DNA of 64,000 nucleotides from Pelecanus crispus (taxonomy: Eukaryota > Chordata > Aves > Pelecaniformes > Pelecanidae). The notes under the pieces were generated by a model. It ran no database searches, was not told the origin of the DNA, and saw nothing but the letters and a program-made list of their open reading frames with translations. A program made the translations under genes and the position numbers. Within the stretch, counting starts at the first letter, position 1; each line of letters starts with the position of its first letter. This document shows positions 24,501 to 39,319 of the stretch, piece after piece. The stretch is from the NCBI RefSeq assembly GCF_030463565.1, contig NC_134660.1, positions 2,493,501-2,557,500 of the forward strand. The letters run 5' to 3'.

Positions 24501-24690
24501 CGTACTCCTACCTCTCCAAATCCTCCCCTATACCCAATCCCGTCAAAGTGCCGTCCTTGTACTAATGTGGGCTTCTTTGGGTTATCATCAACTGTGAAAA
24601 GTTCTTAAGAATTAAAGCAACACATTTTGTTACAGCCTTCTGCTTGTATTTCAAGTAATCTTGCTTAACTTGTCTTGCCTCTTTCCTAAG
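21538..24690 (+). other. 5' flank of GSDMA-C; no clear coding gene
   Basis: Near-identical to 8581-11734, including the possible membrane-segment terminal exon (22283-22449), the long A-run and the two AATAAA hexamers. It ends at the acceptor TAAG (24687-24690) before the start exon. The native GSDMA promoter is expected here but cannot be pinpointed. Confidence 0.6.
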
Positions 24691-24740
24691 GCACAAGTAC
24701 ACTTTCCTTTGGTTCAAAAACTCATCCAGCCGCAGCAGAA

Positions 24741-27700
24741 ATGTTTAAACAAGTCACCCAATCCGTAGTACATCAGATGGATCCAAAAGGAGACCTGGTC
24801 CCGGTTCATGGCATCTTCGACCATGAACATTTCAGACCCCTCTGTCTACTGACAAGAAAAAGAGAAGCCATATTCCGCCCATCTCCCCGCTACAAACCGT
24901 CAAGGTACAGACTTGACGACGTGCTGCTGCCTGGAGAAGACAATAAAAGCACAGGTAAAGCCCACGTTTATCAATCTTAAGTTCACCATTTCCATAGACA
25001 AAACATCTGGATCATTTGTGGCTGAACTCTACCATGTTTCATCCTTCTTGTGTGTGCAATAGTTACAATATTGAGTCGGTATAAACATGCTTAAGCTTAT
25101 CCATCAAATTATTTCAGAGTCCCTCTTTCCCAACGGAGGTGGTGAAGCTTCAGGGCAATTTGCAGTCAATAAAAGCACCACCGACAGAGTTGATGGGAGT
25201 CTAAGCCTTTCTGTTGCGCCTGCAAGCATAGACGTGAAAGGAGCTGCCTCCTTGTCCAAAGGGTGGTCCATCAAGCTGGATAAGAAGTACATACCACTAC
25301 CAAAACTTGAGGCACTGAAAACAGTAAGGTAAGGCAAACACAAAGGGACAACGCGCTCCTCCTCTCCTCCTCATCCTCCTCTACCCCACCCCAGGTCATG
25401 CAATGTTTTTTCAGCAGCTGCAAACCAAGATTATGACCCGAGAGCATGCATTCTCCCTAACTGTGCATACTTCTGGGGGACAGAGAGAGGCGATAAAGAT
25501 TCCTTGCACAGCTCTCTCATGCTTATAGGTGTCTTTGTGATTCAGAAAGCGGGAACACCTCAACACAGTCTCAAGCCATCTTTTCTCATGGTTGGTACCT
25601 AGACAGGCGCACACAGATCAGGACAGGTCACCTGTATGACCAGCCAGGCCACGGCCTCGCTGCCCCGCTCCCCCTCAGACACAGAAAGGGGATGCGTTGA
25701 GGACAGCAAGAATTGCAGCCCTTTCTCTGCCGCCTTTTTCCCCCAGAAGCCCCTTATATGGTGACATTTCCATGTACTCATGCAATGTGAAGGGATGCAA
25801 CCATGTGGCTTTTGGCTCTAAGCAGGCTACAGTACTTTTGTCATAACTCACAGGAAAACAGACACTTTCAGCCAGGATATTGCATCCTTTTTCTCTTTTA
25901 GAAAAATAAATGTGAATCACTCCTTCATTCAACAACTAAAGAAAACACGACAACATTTATACGTGGTCCATGAAATAATAGAAACCTCAGATGAGACCAG
26001 CTGTGAGGAATCCACCATGGCACAAGGGAGCTTCATGGCCCGGATCTACACCAGGTTTCATGCAAAGGTTTGATTTCTCTCTAGCCTCACGAGTCAGTCC
26101 TTCCCAAACACCTGCATGCCAGCCAGGCCTAGTAACACCATTTTTTTTTTTTTTTTTTCCTTCATTGACCAGGGCACCAGAGAGGACAAACAAAGCATAA
26201 CTATAACTATACCCAAGGGCTGCACCCTGGCATTCAGGGCAATCCAGCTGGACATTAGAGACGCACTATGGGGTAAGTAACTTTCAGAAACTACTGACTC
26301 CTCCATTCAGGAGACAACACAGAAGAAAACCATTTTCTCAAGTACCCCTCAGCCTCATGGCCACCCTTCACTCATTTTCAAGGACATGAGCACATGCAAT
26401 ATGAGCAGCAGAAGTCACCTGGGAAAGGGCCGTACGCAGGACCTAGGTTACTTGGGAAAGAGATGCAGTTTCAGGGCAGGGGGTGCTGCAGAAATGGAAG
26501 GGGGATACTGGAAGTCTCAGCTCTGAACTTGAGGAACTGCAGAGCTCCTGCTGAAAAACAGCACGGGGACAGAGGTTTGGTTTGTTTTCCTTTCTCTACC
26601 TACTCAGAAGAAGAGAGCCAGGCAGAAAACAGGGTGCCCGACCCTTCCACCCTTCCAGGTGGCAAGGCTGGTGTAAAAGACACTTATGCTGGAGAGGTAG
26701 AGAAAGAGAGGACCGAGATACACAAAACCTGCTGCAGCATTGGAGAGACCACATTTGCCTTGCTTCCCCTGTGCTCTGTGCTTCCCACGTCTGCATGCAT
26801 CTGGTTGAGCATAAGTTTTCATTTCAATTTACCGGTCTTTTAACACACCTATTGGCCAATACAGACCCTAACATAAGGCGCACCACAGCAGGGAATGAGG
26901 TCTAGAAATAACGAGCTTTAAATGAACGGGCAGAAGACAGATGTGCTGCAGGAGAGTGCAAACACCAGTCTGACCTACAACTGGCATGTGAGATTTCAGA
27001 CCTGGCACACCAGTATCTTCAGACTTCAAAACAACAAATCTGGTTAAAAAAAAGAAAAATACCTATCCAGCTTTAAGTATTTTTCTAAATGAGTCATGCC
27101 TTTTTTCTCCTGTGGCAGATCTTTGCTATTTCCCAGGAGAAAGTACATCACTGGCCACATCTGACGGTAAGCAATGTATTTTACTACTTTGACTTGTACT
27201 ACTTTTACCCCCTTTGGGTAAGATAGAATCTCTCAGCATAAACACAAACCACCAAGAGAGATGTGTTTACTGTAGGTTACTGCCTGAGACGTGACAACTG
27301 ACCAACTCAAAATTGCATATCACTTTTGAAAACATTCATAGAAATGCTTCCAATTCTAAATTTAGGGGTGCCAGGGAACTTACTGTGGGCTTGTCTAGTT
27401 TACAAGTGACATATTTGGACTCCTCCTGGTTTTCAGGTTCCTCACAAGGAAAATTAGGAGCACTGAAGAACCAAGTTATAGTGAATGGTCAAAGTTTCTC
27501 CAACTTGCCTTGTCCTCTGCTCACTGCATTTTTGAAACAAAAACCTACAACCACAGGCAGCAACCTCTTTGCAGAGCTGTTCCAGAAACTATGCAAATGG
27601 ATTTGTACTGTCAGGACTAATGAACAGAGAGACATCCATAAACATCATCCATGGGTGGAGAAAAGCTCCAGAAGCATGGATCTGCTGCATCTACTGAACA

Positions 27701-27756
27701 TGCCTTCTCAGCCACAGCATCCCTTTGCCCACCTCTCTACATCCTCAATCTTCTGA
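24741..27756 (+). CDS. GSDMA: Gasdermin A, copy C (C-terminal domain lost)
   Basis: Exons: 24741-24954, 25118-25328, 25902-26067, 26173-26272, 27119-27166, 27437-27756. The pore domain (residues 1 to about 230) is complete and keeps the usual [13 protein letters not shown]. The linker exon reads DLCYFPGESTSLATSDG, ending Asp246-Gly, a plausible caspase P1-P1' pair. Exon 7 has lost its splice donor (GTAAGC in A/B, CTATGC here). A deletion of about 1.7 kb joins it to the second half of exon 10 in a different frame, stopping at 27754-27756. The predicted product is about 352 aa, without exons 8-9. The old exon 10 frame is also open here but out of phase. It may be a pseudogene, a weakly restrained pore former, or a gene spliced in an unseen way. 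Confidence 0.75.
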
Positions 27757-28117
27757 GTAACTCAGGTTAGGTTACAGGTGTCCTCCCATCAGGAATCATT
27801 TAAAGGGAATCACCTGGCACCATATTTGAAGGTCTCTTACTGCAAGCCAGCTTCTCCCTCCAAGCTTCACCCCTAAATAGCTGAGGCATTCTTATCAGTA
27901 CAGAAAGCAGCAATAATCCACTTACCCTGGTCACACCTGTGATTCAGGTGTAACTCAATCCCTGATAAATGTTAGAAAGCTGTAGGATCTCAGAGCATTT
28001 TAATGATGCTCACCTGGTAAAACCACACCTCCCTCACATGATTACACACCCCACCAGCATAGAATAACTTACAGCATCTCAGAACAACATTACAAATGCT
28101 TTGATGACTGCTTTAGA

Positions 28118-28147
28118 AATAAAGAGAGCCATTTCTTACTCAATAAA
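28118..28147 (+). terminator. Poly(A) signals of GSDMA-C
   Basis: AATAAA at 28118-28123 and 28142-28147, only about 550 bases ahead of the PSMD3 start codon. The two transcription units are very tightly packed. Confidence 0.65.
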
Positions 28148-28149
28148 CT

Positions 28150-28696
28150 TAAAGGCAGGGGTTTTTTAATCTGCAGGTACTTTCAGCCACCCAGCAGTGC
28201 TGCCTGCCCGGAGGCCCGGCTCCCCTCAGGCTCCCGGGGGAAGGGGGTGCCCTCGGCGAGGGGCAGCCCTGCTTACCTGGCCCGTCACTGATGGCACCGC
28301 CAGCACCAGTGGCCTGGCCATGCCCTGCACCGGCCACGGCGGAGCCCACACCCGCCCCACACACCCCCAAAGGCCGGCGCGGGGGGGAACGGCGGCCGCT
28401 CCGTGGGGCAGAGGCCGCAGACGAGCCCGGGCAGCGCCAGGGCCTCGGGCCTCGCGCCTCGCCTCAGCGTGGCACGCCACAAACGCCCGCGCATGCGCCG
28501 CGACACGTGCTGCGGGAACACCTGAGCGCCCGCCGGAAACACCCGAACGGGCGAGGCGGAAGGTGCCGAACGCTGCCGTGCTCGGCGCTCGACCGCCCAG
28601 GCCTGGCGGCGAGGCCGGTGCGGCTACCCGGGCCTGGCGACTCCCGGCACGCCCCGCGGTTGTTGCAGTGTCACGGCCGGCCCGGCGCGCCCGGCC
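28150..28696 (+). promoter_or_regulatory. PSMD3 promoter (CpG-rich)
   Basis: GC- and CpG-rich DNA before the PSMD3 start codon without a TATA box. It contains a perfect NRF1-type palindrome GCGCATGCGC (28489-28498) and ETS-like GGAA cores (CCGGAAA near 28533, GCGGAAGG near 28556). This is typical of a housekeeping proteasome-subunit promoter. Confidence 0.65.
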
Positions 28697-33532
<4,836 letters not shown>

Positions 33533-33734
33533 CCCTCTGGCCTGGCTGTATTTTTTTATTTGTCCCTATGGAAGATGCCGTCTGAGCGGAGCTCCCCTAC
33601 GCAGCCCCAGTTCCCCCGTCTGCCTTTCTTTTATAAATATAAAATACCTGCATGTCTGTACTGTGGGAGGGGGACACGGGGGTTCCCTGGGCTCTCCCGT
33701 CCCCCTGCCACCCACGGCGGGAACCCCCTTCCCC

Positions 33735-33740
33735 AATAAA
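33735..33740 (+). terminator. PSMD3 poly(A) signal
   Basis: AATAAA 203 bases after the PSMD3 stop, followed by a T-rich tract (ACATTCTTTTAAGG) and TTGCTTGTGGTC. Confidence 0.8.
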
Positions 33741-33759
33741 CAAACATTCTTTTAAGGTT

Positions 33760-36270
33760 GCTTGTGGTCACGGTCATTGCTGAGCCCAGCGGAGGCGCAG
33801 ACAAGCCCATGATTTGGGAGCTCCTGGGGAAGCGGGGCCAGGGCAGGCCGGAGGCGGGCAGGAGCACGGCTTCGCACAGCTCTCGTGACAATAACGGGGT
33901 CAAACTTTGTTAAGCTTCAATTATGACTTTTAAAATAAAAGTTGGAAAAACACCATCCTGGCCTGCTCCTGCCGTGGGTTTGTTGGTGTGGCTGTGAGTG
34001 TTGGGCGGGGGCTGATTTCTCTTATCTGCTTCCCTCCCCAGGGTTGGGGACGAGCTGGGGCCAGCTCTGGCCTGGACCAGCACCAGGGGCTGGAGCCGAC
34101 GTCCCAGGGCCGGGGTGCTGGGGGCTGCGGGAGCCCCTGGGCTGGCCCGGAGCGGAGCCGGGGGCACCCGGGGCTGACAGCAGCAGCAGGGCCAGGCAGG
34201 GAGCGCCCCGGCCGGTGCTGATGGACACCGTCTGCTCCAGCCCACGGATCCTCTTGCCCAAAACCCACTTTGTTCTGCTGCTGCGGACAAAGACCAGAGC
34301 AGGGATTACTGGGACCAGCACTGGGAGCGTGGGTCTGTGCAGGGTGGGTGGAAAGGGCTGAGCCCTGCCACCTCCAAACCCTGCCGGGAAAGGCACGGGG
34401 GGTCGGGCCGGGCCCTCCTTGTGCCCCACTGCCCCCCACAGACACCGGCCCTGGAGAGTGACGGGGACAGGGGACGTGCAGCCATCCTGGCTGGGTCCCA
34501 CCAACATCTGGGACCAGCTGGGTTCTGGGGAAATCTGGGAATCTCCCGGCATGCCCATGGTGGGCCGGCAGCCAGGGACCGAGGGTCAAGTGTGGGGCTG
34601 CCCCAGGGTGACGGACGCAGCCTGGCCCTGCTCCGGGGCCACCCCTGGGGTCCCTGGGCCAGACCCCACCGGCCAGGGCAAAGCAGGGAAGGCAAGAGCC
34701 CAGCCAGTGCCGGGGGGTGCCGGATCCGGCACAGGGGACACAGGGACACCCTGGAAGCGCTTCCTTCTTGGCAGATTCTCGGAAGGGGCCGAGGGTGTCC
34801 GGGTCAGGCCCCGTGGAGAGGAAGAGTGGCCACGAGGCAGAACCGCAGTGGGGCGGGCGCCTGGGACAGTCCCCAGGGCCAGGCCAGGCAGCACTGGCCT
34901 CGAGGCAGGGGGGGTTGTGCTGGGCCAGCTCCGCCACCCCCGCCCCAACACCCACAGGGTTTCGGGTCCGGCCACCACTTCCTTCCTTGGAAAGCTGACG
35001 GGGGCTTGGGGCCCCACCAGGCGCTGATTCACGTCCCCCCCCACCCTGATTCCTGAAAGCACTGACCTGCTGAGATGGCAGCTCCGCTCTGGGAGCACAC
35101 CACGCAAAGCCCCCGCAATGGCCACCCGCTCCGGAAGGGCCCTGGATTCTCCCGGCTCCGGGGAAGGCAAAGGCAGAGCCAGGGGGGATTCTCCCAGAAA
35201 ATTCCATGAACAGGCTCCACCTCCGAGGTCCTTTTACACAACCTGAGGGCAGAACACTTAGTGCTGCCAGGACCTGGGGAGGGAAGTTATCATTACGTTT
35301 CAGAGTTAACACCTGCCTCGTGCTGGGCGAAGCCCTGGGTGGTGCTCACGGGCTGGGCTGCAGCTGTGGGGGGTTCCTTTCCTCAGCTGGAGGCGGGAGC
35401 TGCTCCGGGGGCTTGGGGGTCTCTGCCAGCTGTACCCCATGGGCTGCACCCCACCAGGTGCATGGCCCGTCCCGGTGTGCACCGAGGTCTGCAGCGTGCG
35501 AGGACGGGCATCCCGTCCCCATCCCCGTGGCCTGCAGGAGGGCAGTGATGGGACCCAGGCCAGGGGTTGGTGGCACAGGTTGAGACCCCCCCAGCTCAGC
35601 GCTGCCCCGGGGTCGCCCTGCCCAGACCCCCACGCCAGGCCCATGGGTCAAGCGGGTGCCTCCCATGCCCCAGCCAGCCCGTGCCAGGCAGGAGCCAGCC
35701 CAGCTGGCACCGGCCCAGCAGATCATCCTGGAAGCACTTGCGGGAACCGGCACGAGCCAAAATTCCCACGTCAGCGCGGCGGGGCCGTGAGCAGCCAGCC
35801 CCGCTCCCAGGGCTGCCCTGGCAGCCGCTTCCCCGAAGGGGCAGGCGGGGACGGCCCCTCACCGGCGGGGGGGAGGGAGCTGGGCCCCCCGATGCGGCCG
35901 GGTGCTCGGCGCTGCAGACAGGGCCACTGAGCACGGCCCAGCCCTGTGGCACCCGGCGGGGCAGGATCTAGCCCCAGGGTGCTGAGCCGGGGCGTTGTGG
36001 CCCTGGGCAGGTGCCTGGACGGGGGTCTCACCTCAGCCGCCTCGAGCTGGTCCCACCACCGTGAAGGTCGCACCGCCGGTGCCCGCCCTGACGCCGGGGT
36101 GAGGGGCTCAGGCGGCTGGCGGGGGCGATGGCCACATGGGCCGGGGACGGCGACGATCCCGGAGGGACACCGGCTGTGAAAAGCCACCGTCCCCTTCGCC
36201 CGGTCACCTGCGAGTGACCCCGCAGCGCTGGGCATACCCAGTGCGGCCAGCAAGGCGGGCGCCCCGCGAG
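33760..36270. other. PSMD3-CSF3 intergenic region
   Basis: About 2.5 kb of GC-rich DNA. Several long frames stay open on both strands (up to 460 codons), which is expected from the composition. None shows family motifs or codon structure, and I call no gene. An 11-bp direct repeat (CACCGTCCCAG, three tandem copies) lies just beyond, near 36291-36323. Confidence 0.6.
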
Positions 36271-36278
36271 CGGGTTAA

Positions 36279-36535
36279 TGAGTCACCGAGGCACCGTCCC
36301 AGCACCGTCCCAGCACCGTCCCAGCGCCCGCCCCGGTGCCAGGGCTCCGCCGCGCGCCCACCGCTGCGCCGAGGGGCACTGCTGCCCACTGGCCCTGGGA
36401 AAGCCCCGCAGGCAGCGAGGTGTGGGCAGTGGCCAGGAGCACCCGGCTCCCAGGATTTGCATGTTGGTGATTAAGACAATGAGGCAATCGTCACTGTTGC
36501 CACATCAGTGTGAATCCCCGGAGCCCGCTATAAAT
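36279..36535 (+). promoter_or_regulatory. CSF3 promoter: AP-1, octamer, C/EBP-like, TATA
   Basis: TATAAAT at 36529-36535, about 100 bases before the start codon. Upstream are TGAGTCA (36279-36285, AP-1 consensus), ATTTGCAT (36455-36462, octamer complement) and TGAGGCAAT (36480-36488, C/EBP-like). The chicken orthologue cMGF is known to be controlled by AP-1 and the C/EBP-family factor NF-M, which fits. Site use here is inferred. Confidence 0.7.
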
Positions 36536-36631
36536 GCCCTAATCGATGAGGCCGCGCAGAGCCGGGGCAGGAGCGAGCTGTGCCGGGCCAGGCCGTGCTT
36601 GCAGAGAGGAGGAGACGCTGAACCGGGGACC

Positions 36632-38331
36632 ATGTGCTCCCTCACCCGTGAGTACCCGCAGCCCCAGCACCCACAGCACCCACTGCTCCCATCGAGCCCA
36701 CTCTACCCATAGCACTGAGCACCCGCAGCGCTCGCTGCACCTGCTGCACCTGCGCACCCAGAGCCCCCAGCCCGCTGCCCTGCGGCCCCGGCACCATGGG
36801 GCTGGTGGGACACAGGGAGCACCCGATCCCTCTCCCCTTTTTCGGGGGTGGCGGGGGGGTGTCTCTGCCCCTTCCCCAGGCTGCATGGGTGCTGCCACCC
36901 CCGGGGGGCACCCGGTTGCTGAGCCTGGCGCTGGGTTGGGGACGGGGGTGTCCCTAGGTGGGTGCTGAGCCACTGTCCCCGCAGGCACGCTGGTGCTGCT
37001 GCTGGGCACGCTGCTGTGGGCGCCGTGGCGGGCGCTGCACGGGGCACCGCTGGCCGAGCTCTCGGGGGACCAAGACTTCCAGCTCTTCCTGAGCAAGAAC
37101 CTCGAATTCACCAACAAGATCAAGAACGACGTGGCCGCGCTGCAGCGCGTGGTGGTGAGTCCCGGGTGCTGCGGCGCGGGGGGGGGGACGACGGTGGCTG
37201 CAGTCACTGTGGGGTCGCAGATAAGGTGACCTTCCCTTCCCCGGCCTTATCGGCACCGCAAGGCCGGGAGCCAGCGGCATCCCCTGCGCCTCGGCCTCCT
37301 GCCGCGCTGTTCAGCCCCGGGGTCCTGGGGCACCCGCGGGGGCTGCGACCGTGCCCAGCCCCGCTGCTCCCTCGGGGATGCGTGGGAACCTCCCCGCGGC
37401 ACACATCGGCCGGGGCAGCCGTGCCGCGGTTTGCTCTTGTCCCATCCCCACCTCACGGGGCGGCAGGCCCACCCCATCCCCTCCCTCCGCCTGGCTGAGT
37501 TGGGGGGGGGTCCCGCACCCCAGGGACAGCGTTTTGGGGGGGTGGTGGGGTCCTCCGGCCATCCTAACCCTGTCCCCCTCGGCCACAGTGCGACACCTTC
37601 CAGCTGTGCAAGGAGGAAGAGCTGCTGCTGGTGCGGCAGGACCTGGGCATCGCGCAGGTGCCCTTGGAGCAGTGCCACCACGGTGTCTTCCAGGCGGTGA
37701 GTGCGGGCAGCCCACCCCTGTCATGAGCTGGCCGGTCTCAGGCTTTGCCGCTGCTTGGGGCAGCCCGAAGCCGGCCATGGCTCGGGACGCCGTGGCCTGG
37801 CTGTGCCAAGCCCTGCCAACCACGCCGTGCTCGCCCGCAGGAGGCCTGCTTCAGCCAGATCCGCGACGGGCTCCGCGCCTACCACGGCTCCCTCGCCACC
37901 GTGCTGGAGCTGCTGCCCGGGCACGCTGGGCTGGTGGAGACCCTGCAGCTGGACGCTGCCAACCTCTCCTCCAACATCCAGCAGCAGGTGAGGGGGGGAG
38001 AAGGGGTTTGGGGGGCACGCGTGGGGTCTGCATCCCTGGGGGGACGGGGAGGGCAGAGCAGGGACGCGGGGCTCTGCACCCCCGGGCTCGCACCAGCTCC
38101 GCGGGCACCGCCGGGATGCTGCCGCGCTCCCGCGGCGTCTCTGATGCCTCTGCCTCTGCCCGGCTGCAGATGGAGGACCTGGGCCTGGCCACGGTGACGT
38201 ACCCCACGGAGGGCCTGGACCCCCTCCCCGCCTTCTCCTCCCACTTCCACCACCAGGTTGGCGGCTTCTTCATCCTGGCCAACTTCCAGCGGTTCCTGGA
38301 AACGGTGTACCGGGCGCTGCGGTACCTCTGA
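36632..38331 (+). CDS. CSF3: Granulocyte colony-stimulating factor (cMGF)
   Basis: Secreted four-helix cytokine acting through the G-CSF receptor on myeloid cells. Five exons: 36632-36647, 36985-37154, 37589-37696, 37841-37987, 38170-38331. They close to 200 codons plus TGA, with the tiny first coding exon typical of this family. The signal peptide is MCSLTRTLVLLLGTLLWAPW and following residues, probably cleaved near ALHG/APLA. Four cysteines at residues 63, 69, 91 and 101 reproduce the spacing of the two G-CSF disulphides (6 and 10 residues, as in human 36-42 and 64-74). The last helix ends FLETVYRALRYL. Intact. It lies between PSMD3 and MED24, as in mammals. Confidence 0.96.
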
Positions 38332-39302
38332 CACCTGGCCCCGCACCACCACACCCTATTTATTTATGTCCTAGCCTGAGCGACCTTCCCCGGGAATGCC
38401 TGGGGTTTTTTTTCCGCTTATTTAATATTTATCGCTATTTAATATTTATCTGGCCGGGGATGCTCCCCTGCCCATCGGCCCCCCGAGCAGGGCGGCTGGC
38501 CCTGCGGTGGCATCCGTGCACGGGTATCTGTGCGCAGCATCACCCTTGTTTAATATTTAAACAAAAGCGTATCTCTGCTACGAGGTTCGGGAGCTGGGCT
38601 GAGCCCCCGCAGCTGCCGCAGGCACTGCGCGTGCCTCGGTTTCCCCACGGCTCGCACAGGGCGCTGCGGGTACCGCTGCAGCATCCTTGGGCAAGGGGAA
38701 ACCGGCTTCATCCATGGATGAAGACGCTTCAGAGCAGCACCTCCCTGCCTGGGCTGCAGCCTGCAGGGACAGATCTGATAAGTGTTACTTCTATCAGGCA
38801 TAGTTACAGTAATTAATATTTATTAGCCATTAGGTAAGGAGGGAGGGGAGGACGGAGGTGCCGGAGGGACGCAGCAGCCTCCCAGGATGAGGTTTTTCCA
38901 GGGGACCCCCAGCACCTTTTGGGGCCGGCTGCGGCTTCGCTCTGCCAGCGCCCGTCCCCCCTTCCCTGCTAAACTCAGGCTATTTATTGCAGTTTAACTT
39001 ATTTGCACCCATGTCCTGGCCCGGGGTGGGGGAGCAGCTCTGCACTGCCGCAGCGAGCAGAGCTCGGCGGGACGCGGTCCTGTCCGCCCCAAGCCCGGCA
39101 CAGCCCCGCCGCGGCCCCCGGTCTCATGGTTGCGCTGTCAGCTCCCGCTGGCCCACGCTGCCGTATTTGTGTATTGGAAATTTCACAGCCTGCCCCGGCG
39201 GGGGCTTTTCGGTGTGTTTTGTACTGTATTTATTGCTGCAGCTGAGTGAGCCCAAGAAATATGTGCTATTTTTTTTTTATATGCGATAAAAATGGAAATA
39301 AA
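38332..39302 (+). promoter_or_regulatory. CSF3 3' UTR with AU-rich elements
   Basis: About 970-base 3' UTR with repeated ATTTA motifs: TATTTATTTATG at 38357-38368, a cluster at 38417-38450, and further copies near 38550, 38812, 38979 and 39229. AU-rich elements of this kind destabilise cytokine mRNAs, including mammalian CSF3. They stand out against the GC-rich surroundings. Confidence 0.85.
39297..39302 (+). terminator. CSF3 poly(A) signal
   Basis: AATAAA closing the AU-rich 3' UTR, followed by the T-rich tract CTATTTTTTGCTCC. Confidence 0.8.
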
Positions 39303-39319
39303 CTCTATTTTTTGCTCCA

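Noticed and set aside
33930-35312. 460-codon open frame on the minus strand between PSMD3 and CSF3
   Set aside because: GC-rich DNA with long open frames in several phases at once; no domains, splice logic or conserved motifs.
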